A stretch of DNA of 64,000 nt from Citrobacter freundii (GCF_029717145.1 NZ_CP099222.1:620001-684000), one strand, 5' to 3'. Positions 47,362 to 56,973 are shown, numbered from the stretch's first letter. The notes: a model not told the origin generated them from the sequence alone. Numbers and translations: made by a program.

Positions 47362-47780
47362 AGCGTTATACACCTGATTTCCCTGAAATGATGCGCCTGT
47401 GCGAAACCAACTTTTCGCAACTGCGCCGTCTGTTGCCGCGAAATGATGTGGTCGGCGAAACAGTGAGCTATCAGGTGGCAAACGCACAATATCGGTTAAC
47501 GATTGTTGAATCGACCCGATACACTACGCTGGTTGCGATCGAACAGACGGCGCCTGCTGTCACTTACTGGAGCCTGCCATCGCTTACCGTCCGCCTGTAT
47601 CATGATGCGAGGGTGGCTGAAGTGTGTTCAAGTCAGCAGATCTTTCGCTTCAAAGCGCGGTATGATTACCCAAATAAAAAGTTGCATCAACGCGACGAAA
47701 AGCATCAAATTAATCAGTTCCTGGCCGACTGGTTACGGTACTGTTTAGCACATGGAGCGATGGCGATTCCGGTTTATTAG
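47358..47780 (+). CDS. yqiB: DUF1249 protein YqiB
   Basis: A 140-residue cytoplasmic protein of the DUF1249 family with the E. coli YqiB length, starting [19 protein letters not shown] and rich in aromatic residues. Its role is unknown; it is always encoded between nudF and cpdA in enterobacteria. The ATG overlaps the nudF stop (ATGA), giving translational coupling. Confidence 0.94.
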   Translation: MKRYTPDFPEMMRLCETNFSQLRRLLPRNDVVGETVSYQVANAQYRLTIVESTRYTTLVAIEQTAPAVTYWSLPSLTVRLYHDARVAEVCSSQQIFRFKARYDYPNKKLHQRDEKHQINQFLADWLRYCLAHGAMAIPVY

Positions 47781-47804
47781 CGTCGTGAAACCTAAGGACA
47801 CCAT

Positions 47805-48632
47805 TTGGAAAGCCTGTTAACCCTTCCTTTGGCTGGTGAGGCCAGAGTCAGGATCTTGCAAATTACAGACACTCACCTGTTTGCCGAAAAGCATGAAACG
47901 CTGCTGGGAGTGAACACCTGGGACAGCTATCAGTGCGTATTGGACGCTATACATGCTGAGTCGACCGACTTCGATCTGATCGTGGCGACAGGCGATTTAG
48001 CGCAGGATCAATCCGCTGCGGCGTATCAGCATTTTGCTGAGGGTATCGCAAGCTTTCGTGCGCCTTGCGTCTGGTTACCTGGCAATCATGATTTTCAGCC
48101 AGCCATGTACAGCGCCCTGCTGGACGCCGGAATTTCGCCTGCGAAACGCGTCTTCATTGGTGAACAGTGGCAAATTTTGCTGCTCGATAGCCAGGTTTTT
48201 GGCGTTCCCCACGGAGAATTAAGTGAGTTCCAGCTTGAATGGCTGGAGAGAAAACTTGCCGATGCGCCTGAACGGAATACCTTGCTGCTTTTGCATCACC
48301 ACCCACTGCCTTCGGGCTGTAGCTGGCTCGATCAGCACAGCCTGCGCAATGCTGCTGAGCTGGACAACGTGCTGGTGAACTATCCGCGCGTGAAGTATCT
48401 GCTGTGTGGGCATATTCATCAGGAGTTGGATCTCGACTGGAACGGTCGCCGCCTGCTGGCTACGCCGTCGACATGCGTGCAGTTCAAGCCGCATTGTGCC
48501 AACTTTACGTTAGATACCATTAGTCCCGGCTGGCGTACGCTGGAACTTTTTGCTGATGGTTCGCTGCACACTCAGGTGTGCCGTCTGCCGGGAATTCGGT
48601 TCCACCCTGATACCGCTTCAGAAGGCTACTGA
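47805..48632 (+). CDS. cpdA: 3',5'-cyclic AMP phosphodiesterase
   Basis: Lowers cAMP levels by hydrolysis to AMP. 275 residues as in E. coli. The metallophosphoesterase motifs are in order: ITDTHLFA (about 21-28), [28 protein letters not shown] and [10 protein letters not shown]. Translation starts at a TTG codon, with AAGGA 10 nt upstream. Its stop overlaps the yqiA start by one base. Confidence 0.97.
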   Translation: MESLLTLPLAGEARVRILQITDTHLFAEKHETLLGVNTWDSYQCVLDAIHAESTDFDLIVATGDLAQDQSAAAYQHFAEGIASFRAPCVWLPGNHDFQPAMYSALLDAGISPAKRVFIGEQWQILLLDSQVFGVPHGELSEFQLEWLERKLADAPERNTLLLLHHHPLPSGCSWLDQHSLRNAAELDNVLVNYPRVKYLLCGHIHQELDLDWNGRRLLATPSTCVQFKPHCANFTLDTISPGWRTLELFADGSLHTQVCRLPGIRFHPDTASEGY

Positions 48633-49213
48633 TGTCTACGCTTCTCTATCTACACGGATTTAATAGCTCTCCTCGCTCGGCGAAGGCGTGTCTGCTGAAA
48701 AGCTGGCTAGCAGAGCACCACCCGCACGTTGAGATGATCGTACCGCAGCTGCCACCGTATCCTGCCCAAGCGGCAGAGATGCTGGAATCAATAGTCCTTG
48801 AGCATGGCGGAGAGTCGCTGGGGATTGTTGGCTCCTCTTTAGGGGGTTATTACGCCACCTGGCTGTCGCAATGTTTTATGTTGCCTGCGGTGGTGGTGAA
48901 CCCTGCGGTGCGGCCTTACGAACTGCTGGTCGACTACCTTGGCCAAAACGAGAACCCCTACACGGGCCAGCAATATGTGCTAGAGTCTCGCCATATTTAC
49001 GATCTTAAAGTCATGCAGATTGACCCGCTGGAGGCGCCGGATTTGCTCTGGCTGCTACAACAAACGGGCGATGAAGTGTTGGACTACCGCCAGGCGGTGG
49101 CGTATTACGCCTCCTGCCGTCAAACTGTTATTGAGGGCGGAAACCACGCATTCACAGGCTTCGAAGATTATTTCAACCAGATTGTCGATTTCCTTGGACT
49201 GCACAGTTTTTGA
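48632..49213 (+). CDS. yqiA: Esterase YqiA
   Basis: A 193-residue alpha/beta-hydrolase with esterase activity on short acyl chains. The N-terminal [16 protein letters not shown] oxyanion region is followed by the nucleophile elbow [10 protein letters not shown] (Ser near 69-71) and a C-terminal histidine in [11 protein letters not shown]. Overlaps cpdA by one base and precedes parE by 28 bp. Confidence 0.96.
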   Translation: MSTLLYLHGFNSSPRSAKACLLKSWLAEHHPHVEMIVPQLPPYPAQAAEMLESIVLEHGGESLGIVGSSLGGYYATWLSQCFMLPAVVVNPAVRPYELLVDYLGQNENPYTGQQYVLESRHIYDLKVMQIDPLEAPDLLWLLQQTGDEVLDYRQAVAYYASCRQTVIEGGNHAFTGFEDYFNQIVDFLGLHSF

Positions 49214-49241
49214 CGATCAATTCGAATTGCTAATTTAAACC

Positions 49242-51134
49242 ATGACGCAAACTTATAACGCTGATGCCATTGAGGTACTCACTGGGCTTGAGCCGGTTCG
49301 CCGCCGCCCGGGGATGTACACAGATACGACTCGTCCTAACCATATGGGGCAGGAAGTTATTGATAACAGTGTGGATGAAGCGCTGGCCGGGCACGCGAAA
49401 CGTGTCGAGGTTATCCTTCATGCCGATCAATCACTGGAAGTCATTGATGACGGACGTGGCATGCCCGTCGATATCCACCCGGAAGAGGGCGTCCCGGCCA
49501 TTGAATTGATCCTTTGCCGTTTGCACGCAGGGGGTAAGTTTTCTAACAAAAACTACCAGTTCTCCGGTGGCCTGCACGGCGTGGGGATTTCGGTGGTTAA
49601 CGCCTTGTCAAAACGTGTTGAAGTGGCCGTTCGTCGTGATGGTCAGATTCACAGTATCGCCTTTGAACATGGTGAAAAGGTCGAAGACCTGCACGTTTCC
49701 GGCACCTGTGGAAAGCGCAATACCGGGACCAGCGTGCACTTCTGGCCGGATGAAAGCTTCTTTGACAGCCCACGTTTCTCCGCTTCTCGCCTGAGCCATC
49801 TGCTGAAAGCCAAAGCGGTACTCTGCCCGGGCGTGGAGATCATCTTCAAGGATAAGGTCAACGATACCGAACAGACCTGGCGCTACGCCGATGGCCTGAC
49901 CGACTACCTGAGCGAAGCGGTGAACGGCCTGCCGTTGCTGCCGGAAAAACCCTTTGTCGGGACGTTCTCCGGTGATACGGAAGCGGTGGACTGGGCGCTG
50001 CTGTGGCTGCCGGAAGGCGGTGAACTGCTGACCGAAAGCTACGTTAACCTGATCCCAACCATGCAGGGCGGGACGCACGTCAATGGCCTGCGTCAGGGTC
50101 TGTTGGATGCGATGCGTGAATTCTGTGAATACCGCAATATCCTGCCGCGCGGCGTGAAGCTGTCGGCGGAGGATATCTGGGATCGCTGCGCCTACGTGCT
50201 GTCCGTGAAGATGCAGGATCCACAGTTTGCCGGTCAGACCAAAGAGCGTCTCTCTTCGCGCCAGTGCGCGGCGTTCGTTTCTGGGGTGGTAAAAGATGCC
50301 TTCAGCCTGTGGCTGAACCAGAACGTGCAGTCAGCAGAGCTGCTGGCGGAAATGGCGATTTCCAGCGCTCAGCGTCGTCTGCGTGCAGCGAAAAAAGTGG
50401 TGCGTAAAAAACTCACCAGCGGTCCGGCACTGCCGGGTAAGCTGGCGGACTGCACCGCACAGGATCTTAACCGCACCGAGCTGTTCCTGGTGGAAGGTGA
50501 CTCGGCGGGCGGATCGGCCAAGCAGGCGCGCGATCGTGAGTATCAGGCGATCATGCCGCTGAAGGGTAAGATCCTGAACACCTGGGAAGTCTCTTCTGAT
50601 GAAGTGCTGGCCTCCCAGGAAGTTCACGATATCTCGGTAGCGATCGGTATCGATCCGGACAGCGACGATCTCAGCCAGTTGCGCTACGGCAAGGTGTGTA
50701 TCCTCGCGGATGCGGACTCCGATGGTCTGCACATTGCTACGCTGCTGTGCGCATTGTTTGTGAAGCACTTCCGCACGTTGGTCAAACACGGACACGTCTA
50801 CGTAGCGCTGCCGCCGCTGTACCGTATCGACCTCGGGAAAGAAGTGTATTACGCGCTCACGGAAGAAGAGAAAGCGGGCGTACTGGAGCAGCTGAAGCGT
50901 AAGAAAGGCAAGCCGAATGTTCAGCGCTTTAAAGGTCTGGGTGAAATGAACCCGATGCAGCTGCGCGAAACCACGCTGGATCCAAATACCCGTCGCCTGG
51001 TGCAGCTCATCATTGATGATGAAGACGATCAGCGCACCAACGCCATGATGGATATGCTGCTGGCGAAGAAGCGCTCAGAAGATCGCCGTAACTGGCTGCA
51101 GGAGAAAGGCGACCTGGCGGATCTCGAAGGGTAA
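49242..51134 (+). CDS. parE: DNA topoisomerase IV subunit B
   Basis: ATPase subunit of topoisomerase IV, which decatenates daughter chromosomes. 630 residues as in E. coli. The GHKL ATPase motifs (EVIDNSVDEALAGHAK, DDGRGMPVDIHP, GGLHGVGISVVNAL) are N-terminal. The TOPRIM domain has LFLVEGDSAGGSAKQARD and ILADADSDGLHI. Leu445, Ser458 and Glu460, where quinolone-resistance changes are known, are wild type. Last gene of the nudF-parE run, followed by REP units. Confidence 0.99.
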   Translation: MTQTYNADAIEVLTGLEPVRRRPGMYTDTTRPNHMGQEVIDNSVDEALAGHAKRVEVILHADQSLEVIDDGRGMPVDIHPEEGVPAIELILCRLHAGGKFSNKNYQFSGGLHGVGISVVNALSKRVEVAVRRDGQIHSIAFEHGEKVEDLHVSGTCGKRNTGTSVHFWPDESFFDSPRFSASRLSHLLKAKAVLCPGVEIIFKDKVNDTEQTWRYADGLTDYLSEAVNGLPLLPEKPFVGTFSGDTEAVDWALLWLPEGGELLTESYVNLIPTMQGGTHVNGLRQGLLDAMREFCEYRNILPRGVKLSAEDIWDRCAYVLSVKMQDPQFAGQTKERLSSRQCAAFVSGVVKDAFSLWLNQNVQSAELLAEMAISSAQRRLRAAKKVVRKKLTSGPALPGKLADCTAQDLNRTELFLVEGDSAGGSAKQARDREYQAIMPLKGKILNTWEVSSDEVLASQEVHDISVAIGIDPDSDDLSQLRYGKVCILADADSDGLHIATLLCALFVKHFRTLVKHGHVYVALPPLYRIDLGKEVYYALTEEEKAGVLEQLKRKKGKPNVQRFKGLGEMNPMQLRETTLDPNTRRLVQLIIDDEDDQRTNAMMDMLLAKKRSEDRRNWLQEKGDLADLEG

Positions 51135-51147
51135 GCATGATGTTGTG

Positions 51148-51236
51148 AATGCCGGATAGCGCTTCGCTTATCCGGCCTACATTCGCATTGTGCCCGTAGG
51201 CCTGATAAGACGCGTTAGCGTCGCCATCAGGCGTTA
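51148..51236. repeat. BIME (two REP units)
   Basis: ATGCCGGATAGCGCTTCGCT...TATCCGGCCTAC and CGTAGGCCTGATAAGACGCG...GCCATCAGGCG separate parE from the convergent araC-type gene and mark the left edge of the inserted carbohydrate cluster. Confidence 0.88.
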
Positions 51237-52085
51237 CGGCTTATGCCGCTTCCTGTACTGTAACGGCGTCTCGCCAATGCCTTTTCCGAAGGCGCTGATA
51301 AAATAAGTCACATCAGAAAACCCCACTTTTTGCGCAATCTCTCTGACGCTTGCCTCACTGTGTAACAGCGCCTCGCAGGCTTTTCTCAACCTCAGCGTGT
51401 TGAGATACCCGAGGATGCTCTCGCCTGTTTCTACCTGAAAACGCCGAGAAACATAACTTTTTGATTTTCCTAACGCTTGTGCCAGCGTCACCAGGCTAAA
51501 TTTATGCATGTAGTGCTCATCAAGCCAGAACATCACCTGGCTGGCCATCCCCGTATCACTATCATGTATATTGACGTTATCTTCGGGTAACAGGCTGAAT
51601 AAATTCAATAACAGGCAGGCAACGTGCTCAGTGTTAAGCGGTTTCTGCGCGGCCAGTTTTGCATAGCGGCTGAACAGAAAATCAATGTGCGTATGGACGT
51701 CTGCGGCGTCGATGACCCACGCCTCGCTCCCGCGTACACTCAGGTGTTGCAGATGCTGTTGATGAAGTGGAAAGTCGCGTAACACCTTCAGCACTGCGTG
51801 CTGATCGAGATGAATAATGGTCCGCCGATAACGGTCCCGCACCTGCTCGTCGACAAAAATTTTATGCAGCGTAAACGGCGGGAAAAAGAACATCCGCCCT
51901 GGACGCATGGTGTATTGCTTATGATCGACCGTCACCACGCCAAACCCTTCTTCCACGTACAACACTTCCAGACACTGATGCCAATGGTGATAACGAACCG
52001 TATTGGCAAATAAACGACTGAACGACACCACCGCGTCGTTGAGGGCAATCAGCTCCAGGTACTCTTGAGGGGAAGATAAGTTCAT
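51234..52085 (-). CDS. AraC-family regulator of the GH88 cluster
   Basis: A 283-residue regulator with an N-terminal cupin-type sensor domain (about 20-110, HWHQCLEVLYVEEGFG, MRPGRMFFFPPFTLH) and a C-terminal AraC/XylS DNA-binding domain with two helix-turn-helix units (about 180-280: FSLVTLAQALGKSKSYVSRR and SVREIAQKVGFSDVTYFISA, ending GETPLQYRKR). It is divergent from the DUF2264-symporter-GH88 operon across 165 bp with a perfect inverted repeat, so it is the likely sugar-responsive activator. The specific ligand is unknown. Confidence 0.88.
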   Translation of the reverse strand: MNLSSPQEYLELIALNDAVVSFSRLFANTVRYHHWHQCLEVLYVEEGFGVVTVDHKQYTMRPGRMFFFPPFTLHKIFVDEQVRDRYRRTIIHLDQHAVLKVLRDFPLHQQHLQHLSVRGSEAWVIDAADVHTHIDFLFSRYAKLAAQKPLNTEHVACLLLNLFSLLPEDNVNIHDSDTGMASQVMFWLDEHYMHKFSLVTLAQALGKSKSYVSRRFQVETGESILGYLNTLRLRKACEALLHSEASVREIAQKVGFSDVTYFISAFGKGIGETPLQYRKRHKP

Positions 52086-52146
52086 AGTGCAATAAATTTA
52101 AACTTTTGCCGGCGAATTCCTGTTTATAAACCCTATTTTTAAATTT

Positions 52147-52189
52147 CTTCAATCACTGTTTTATTTTAATGTTTGTGGTGTGATTGAAG
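52147..52189. promoter_or_regulatory. Operator-like inverted repeat in the araC-type/DUF2264 promoter region
   Basis: A perfect 10-bp inverted repeat, CTTCAATCAC at 52147-52156 and GTGATTGAAG at 52180-52189, has arms 33 bp apart from start to start, close to three helical turns. It is central to the divergent promoter gap. Binding of the neighbouring AraC-type protein is inference. Confidence 0.55.
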
Positions 52190-52250
52190 TAACATTTCTG
52201 CTTGTCTGCCATTCACTATTCTTTAGCCACTTAATTCAGAGGGGCAGAGT

Positions 52251-54071
52251 ATGTGGTCGGCAACTGAAGAAAAATCAAATCCATTGTCATCCCGCGAAGA
52301 CGTTACGCGTGCCGTTAATACCCTTTTACGGGCACTCGACAAGCAATTCCCAGCGGGACAGGCTCAGTTTTCTCTCGGTGATACCTGCGCGCATTACAGC
52401 GTGGATATTGCCTGCATGGAAGGGCTTTCCCGAGCGCTGTGGGGGCTATTTCCGCTGATGGCCGGCGGGGCGGATGTGCCGTTTGCCGACAAATATATTC
52501 AGGCGATAAAACTCGGCACCGATCCCCACAGCTCGCACTATTGGGGGGACACCGGTCCTTACGATCAGCGTCTGGTCGAGATGGCGGCGTATGGTCTGGG
52601 CCTGGCGTTATTGCAGACGCGTTTAACCGGGATGTTCAGCGCAACGGAGCAGGACAATCTGCACCGCTGGCTGAATCAAATTACCGATGCTCAGATGCCG
52701 GACAGCAACTGGAACTATTTCGCCATTATCGTGCAGCTTGGCTTTAAACGTGCAGGATTACCGTTTGACCAACAGGCTATCGATCGGCGATTTGAGATGA
52801 TGGACGCCTACTACCTCGGCGATGGCTGGTATTCCGACGGTCCCGGGCGACCTAAAGATTATTACATCTCCATGGCCTTTCATTTTTATGGCCTGCTGTA
52901 TGCCACCCTCAGCCCGGAGGACACCCGTCGCGCCGCTACGTTGCGTGAACGTTCCCGGCTGTTTGCCGAGGATTTTATCTTTATGTCTGCCGCCGACGGG
53001 GCATCGGTGCCGTTTGGTCGCAGCCTGACCTACCGCTTTGCCATGGTCGCCTTCTGGAGTGCGGTGGCCTTTGCTGAACTGGATGTGTTCTCACCCGGGG
53101 TTATCAAAGGGGTGATCCTGCGCCATCTGCGCTGGTGGCAACAGCAGCCGGTTTTTGATCGAGACGGCATCCTGACGTTGGGCTTTGCCTATCCAAACCT
53201 GGCGATGTGTGAAGACTACAATTCGCCGGGATCGCCGTACTGGGCACTGAAAGTCTTTTTGATCCTCGCGTTACCAGACGATCACGCGTTCTGGCAGGCT
53301 GAAGAGTTGCCGCTCCCGGTGCTTGACGAAAAACGGGTGATTACCCATGCCGGGCAGATCCTGCAACACAGCGAAGATTCTGCGCATGTCACGATGCTGG
53401 CGTCAGGCCAGCTTGAGCTGAACAACTATGTGAATACCGAGGCCAAGTACACCAAATTTGCCTACTCCAGCCGTTTTGGCTTCACCATTGAGCGCGGGCG
53501 CTACGGCATCAAACATGCGGCGTGCGATTCCATGCTGCTGCTGGCAGATGGCGATAATTACTTCCGTGGACGTCGTCAGTGCGATGACGTTCGCGTTGAT
53601 GAAAATTATCTCTGGTCCCGTTGGTCGCCGTGGCATGACGTCAGTATTGAGACCTGGCTGGTGCCGTTTGGCGAGTGGCATATTCGTTTGCACCGCATTC
53701 ACAGTGCGAGAACGCTGCAAACGGTAGAAGGGGGCTTTGCAGTGATGAAGACAGAGCCGCAGCTCAGCGCACGGGGATGTCTGCTGGCAGCGCGTAACGG
53801 GACCAGTGCGATTGTGGATCTGTCACCTGTCATCATCCGCCAGCCGGACAATGTGGTCACGCCGCCTAACAGCAGCATTATGTTTGCTGAGTGCGCGGCT
53901 ATTCCGACGCTGACCACCGAGATCCTGCCGGGCGAGAGCTGGCTGTGCTGCGCCGTGAATGCCAGCGGCAAGCAAAAAAACGTGCTCACGGTCCCACTGC
54001 TGCAAATTAACCGTAACCAGGTCGTTATTCGCGAACCTGACGGTGCACGTCAGTTGTCGTTCTTTTTATAG
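52251..54071 (+). CDS. DUF2264 family protein
   Basis: A 606-residue protein of the DUF2264 family without signal peptide, hence cytoplasmic. The N-terminal two thirds (about 15-390) looks like a helical toroid (SVDIACMEGLSRALWGLFPL, YWGDTGPYDQRLVEMAAYGL, MPDSNWNYFAIIVQLGF, DGWYSDGPGRPKDYY, GRSLTYRFAMVAFWSA). The C-terminal third is beta-rich. This layout is common in polysaccharide lyases and hydrolases. The catalytic reaction is not established here. It is the first gene before a LacY-type symporter and a GH88 enzyme, suggesting it acts on an imported uronic-acid oligosaccharide. AGGGG 7 nt upstream supports the ATG. Confidence 0.8.
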   Translation: MWSATEEKSNPLSSREDVTRAVNTLLRALDKQFPAGQAQFSLGDTCAHYSVDIACMEGLSRALWGLFPLMAGGADVPFADKYIQAIKLGTDPHSSHYWGDTGPYDQRLVEMAAYGLGLALLQTRLTGMFSATEQDNLHRWLNQITDAQMPDSNWNYFAIIVQLGFKRAGLPFDQQAIDRRFEMMDAYYLGDGWYSDGPGRPKDYYISMAFHFYGLLYATLSPEDTRRAATLRERSRLFAEDFIFMSAADGASVPFGRSLTYRFAMVAFWSAVAFAELDVFSPGVIKGVILRHLRWWQQQPVFDRDGILTLGFAYPNLAMCEDYNSPGSPYWALKVFLILALPDDHAFWQAEELPLPVLDEKRVITHAGQILQHSEDSAHVTMLASGQLELNNYVNTEAKYTKFAYSSRFGFTIERGRYGIKHAACDSMLLLADGDNYFRGRRQCDDVRVDENYLWSRWSPWHDVSIETWLVPFGEWHIRLHRIHSARTLQTVEGGFAVMKTEPQLSARGCLLAARNGTSAIVDLSPVIIRQPDNVVTPPNSSIMFAECAAIPTLTTEILPGESWLCCAVNASGKQKNVLTVPLLQINRNQVVIREPDGARQLSFFL

Positions 54072-54081
54072 CGAGGATGGT

Positions 54082-55350
54082 ATGAAAAAGAGTTCAGCGA
54101 GTAACAGAACAGAATATTATAAAATTAGTAGCTTTATTTTTCTTTATTTCTTTACCTGGTCGGCCAGTATTGGTTTGCTGGCCATTTGGTTGGGGCAGAA
54201 AGCGCAGTTAAGTGGGACGGTTATCGGTGCCGTATTTGCAGTGAACGGTATTTTCTCGGTGATACTGAAGCCGATTTATGGCTATATCCTCGACAGAATC
54301 GGTATGAGTAAATACCTGCTCTATTTTGTCGTGATTATGTCGGCATTAATGGCACCGTTTTTTATTTATGTATATCAGCCGCTATTAATCTCCAATACTC
54401 TGCTGGGTATTATTGTCGGCGCAATTTACTTAAGCTTTGCGTGGTACGCTGGTGTGGCCGCCTGCGAATCCTATTCTGACCGCTACAGTCGTTTAAACGG
54501 CATGGAGTTTGGGCAAATCCGCATGTGGGGATCGCTCGGTTGGGCAGTCGCGTCGTCGTTCTCGGGGCTGCTGTTTAACCTCTCTCCGGCGTATAACTTT
54601 ATGTTAGGTAGCGTGGCGTCGGTGGTAATGCTGATTGTCCTGCTAAGCCTGAAAGTGAACGTAAATTCAGCCAATGCCTCAAAGGTACTGACCAAAGATA
54701 AAATCTCTCCTGCGGATGTTTACGCGCTGCTGCGTAACCGCAAGTTTTGGGCGTTTTGCCTGTATGTCGCAGGCGTGGCGTGGATGATGTTTATCGCCGA
54801 ACAGCAATTCTCGCGTTATTTTGTCACCTTCTTTGCTGATGTACATAAAGGCAATGCGGTATTCGGATATCTGGGCACCGTGCAGTCAGGTATGGAATTT
54901 ATCATGTATATGGTGATCCCGCTGTTCGTTAACTACATCGGCGCGAAGCGGGGATTGCTGATTGTCGGGGCACTGGTTGGCGCGCGTCTGGTTATCTCCG
55001 GACTGTGCGACTCGCATCTGTTAATTTCAGTGCTAAAACCGTTGTATGGCCTGGAAATCTGTTTATTGCTGGTTTCTGTCTTTAAATACATTGCCGAACA
55101 TTTTGATAAACGCGTCAACGCAACCATGTATTTACTGGGTTATCAGGCGATGCTGTATGTTGGCAACGTGGTGGTGTCTTCACCTGCCGGATTAATGTAT
55201 GACCGAATTGGTTTTGAAAAGACCTATATCATTATGGGTATTATTGCGCTGACCTTTACGCTGATTTCGGCATTTACGTTATCCGCCTGCCAAAGTAAAC
55301 GTCGCAATAATACCGCGCTCGATATCGCCGAAAATAACGCGACAAGATAA
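54082..55350 (+). CDS. LacY-type oligosaccharide:proton symporter
   Basis: A 422-residue, 12-segment inner-membrane transporter of the LacY/RafB/CscB group of the major facilitator superfamily. Alignment to LacY by eye keeps Glu126 (here Glu129), Arg144 (Arg147), Arg302 and Glu325, which bind sugar or couple protons. Position 269 is Ser instead of Glu, with Glu272 nearby, and position 322 is Tyr instead of His, so specificity probably differs from galactosides. The start at 54082 follows GAGG; the open frame extends upstream within the DUF2264 gene. It lies 10 bp after DUF2264 and 23 bp before the GH88 gene. Confidence 0.88.
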   Translation: MKKSSASNRTEYYKISSFIFLYFFTWSASIGLLAIWLGQKAQLSGTVIGAVFAVNGIFSVILKPIYGYILDRIGMSKYLLYFVVIMSALMAPFFIYVYQPLLISNTLLGIIVGAIYLSFAWYAGVAACESYSDRYSRLNGMEFGQIRMWGSLGWAVASSFSGLLFNLSPAYNFMLGSVASVVMLIVLLSLKVNVNSANASKVLTKDKISPADVYALLRNRKFWAFCLYVAGVAWMMFIAEQQFSRYFVTFFADVHKGNAVFGYLGTVQSGMEFIMYMVIPLFVNYIGAKRGLLIVGALVGARLVISGLCDSHLLISVLKPLYGLEICLLLVSVFKYIAEHFDKRVNATMYLLGYQAMLYVGNVVVSSPAGLMYDRIGFEKTYIIMGIIALTFTLISAFTLSACQSKRRNNTALDIAENNATR

Positions 55351-55373
55351 TCTACGTAATAAGGAACCAAAAT

Positions 55374-56564
55374 ATGTTAAAGCATATCGTTGAGGAAACG
55401 TTGCGCGCTTTTCCTGGTAGCCCGCTTAATACCGCAGCCTTTCAGGAACAAATGAATGGCGCCAGGGAACATGTCCTCGAGCTGCTTAGCCGTCATTTAA
55501 CGGAATTCGGTGAATACTTTCCTGCCGAAACCTGCGTCAACGGTTATTACCCGCTGACGGATAATGTGGAGTGGACCACCAGTTTCTGGACTGGGCAACT
55601 GTGGCTGGCGTGGGAAATGAGCGGTGAAGCGACATTTCGTGAAATGGCCGAAAAGCACGTGCGCTCATTTGGTTTGCGTATTGCCGGGCGTCATGACACC
55701 AACACCCACGACCTGGGCTTCCTGTACACGCTCTCCTGTGTGGCGGCCTGGCGGTTGACGGGCAATCGCGATGCGCGCGGTTTTTCGCTGATGGCGGCAG
55801 AAGCGCTGCTCGAACGTTTTCACGAGAAGGCGCAGATCATTCAGGCATGGGGCGATCTCCGCGATCCCGATCAGGCCGGTCGGATGATCATTGACTGCAA
55901 TATGAACCTGCCGCTGCTGTACTGGGCCAGTGAACAGACGGGCGATCCGCGCTTTGCCAATGCGGCAAAAGCGCACGTGGCGCAGGCGGCGAAATATCTG
56001 ATCCGTGAAGATGCCTCGACGTTCCATACCTACTACATGGACGTGCAAACCGGCGCGCCGCGCTACGGTAATACCCAGCAGGGTTACGCTGATGATTCAT
56101 GCTGGTCGCGTGGGCAGGCGTGGGGGATTTATGGTTTTCTGTTGAGCTATATCTATACCGGCGATCGCGAGATGGTGCAACTGTCGAAAAAACTGGCCAA
56201 CTACTTTCTCAATCGCCTGCCGGATGATGCCGTTTGTCACTGGGATCTGGCGCTGGTGGGCACCGATGCGCTGCGTGATTCTTCTTCGGCGGCCATTGCG
56301 GTATGTGGCCTGCTGGAGTTGATTAAACACCTGCCGGTGACCGATCCAGATCGTGAACGTTATCAACAGTGGGCGATGGGGATCATGTCATCGCTGACGC
56401 AGCATTATCTGATGGGCAAAGATGAGAAGGGCAACGGGCTACTGAAACACTCGGTTTACCATCTTGCGAGCAATAAAGGGGTCGATGAGTGCGCAAGCTG
56501 GGGAGATTACTTTTACGTTGAGGCGTTAACCCGTTTTACGCAGTGCTGGAAGTTGTACTGGTAA
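55374..56564 (+). CDS. GH88 unsaturated glucuronyl hydrolase
   Basis: A 396-residue glycoside hydrolase family 88 enzyme that releases 4,5-unsaturated uronic acid from the non-reducing end of oligosaccharides left by polysaccharide lyases. The catalytic aspartates of the Bacillus enzyme (Asp88, Asp149) correspond to Asp113 in THDLGF and Asp174 in IIDCNMNLPLLYWA, with the same 61-residue spacing. WTTSFWTGQLWLAWE and DDSCWSRGQAWGIYGF line the pocket. No signal peptide, so the substrate is first imported. Third gene of the operon. Substrate class (glycosaminoglycan, gellan- or xanthan-type) cannot be told. Confidence 0.92.
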   Translation: MLKHIVEETLRAFPGSPLNTAAFQEQMNGAREHVLELLSRHLTEFGEYFPAETCVNGYYPLTDNVEWTTSFWTGQLWLAWEMSGEATFREMAEKHVRSFGLRIAGRHDTNTHDLGFLYTLSCVAAWRLTGNRDARGFSLMAAEALLERFHEKAQIIQAWGDLRDPDQAGRMIIDCNMNLPLLYWASEQTGDPRFANAAKAHVAQAAKYLIREDASTFHTYYMDVQTGAPRYGNTQQGYADDSCWSRGQAWGIYGFLLSYIYTGDREMVQLSKKLANYFLNRLPDDAVCHWDLALVGTDALRDSSSAAIAVCGLLELIKHLPVTDPDRERYQQWAMGIMSSLTQHYLMGKDEKGNGLLKHSVYHLASNKGVDECASWGDYFYVEALTRFTQCWKLYW

Positions 56565-56572
56565 GTTTATTG

Positions 56573-56646
56573 GCCCGGTTGCACTGTGCTTACCGGGCTT
56601 ACAGATCGTGTGTAGACCGGATACGTCGCGGGCGACGTCATCCGGT
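56573..56646. repeat. BIME (two REP units)
   Basis: GGCCCGGTTGCAC...GCTTACCGGGCTTAC and TGTAGACCGGATACGTCGCG...GTCATCCGGTAC lie between the GH88 gene and convergent ygiN, marking the right edge of the inserted cluster. Confidence 0.8.
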
Positions 56647-56658
56647 ACATCAACAACC

Positions 56659-56973
56659 TTAAATACCTGATTCCAGAATACGAATGCTCATGTCCAGCAC
56701 ATCACCTTTCACGGCTTCGCTGTAAGCTTTCATATGCGGGGTTTGCAAATGCGCTTCAAGGTGCGCAATGCTTTCCCACTGTTCAATCATCACGATTGAA
56801 TCCGGCGCTGTGGTTTGAAAACTCACACCTGCGGCGTGATCGACCATCGGCGCGTAGCCATGACAGCCTTCTTCCTTCAGGACGGTTGGAACGATTTTAG
56901 CAAACTGATCCAGCACCGCCTGGCGGTGGTGTTGACCTGGACGTGTACGGATTTCTGCAATAACGGTAAGCAT
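56659..56973 (-). CDS. ygiN: Quinol monooxygenase YgiN
   Basis: A 104-residue ABM-domain protein; E. coli YgiN oxidises menadiol and may form a quinone cycle with MdaB. The motif series LTVIAEIRTRPGQHHRQAVL, EEGCHGYAPMVDHAAG and VMIEQWESIAHLEAHLQTPH is typical of the family. It lies 30 bp after mdaB in the same direction, as in E. coli. Confidence 0.97.
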   Translation of the reverse strand: MLTVIAEIRTRPGQHHRQAVLDQFAKIVPTVLKEEGCHGYAPMVDHAAGVSFQTTAPDSIVMIEQWESIAHLEAHLQTPHMKAYSEAVKGDVLDMSIRILESGI

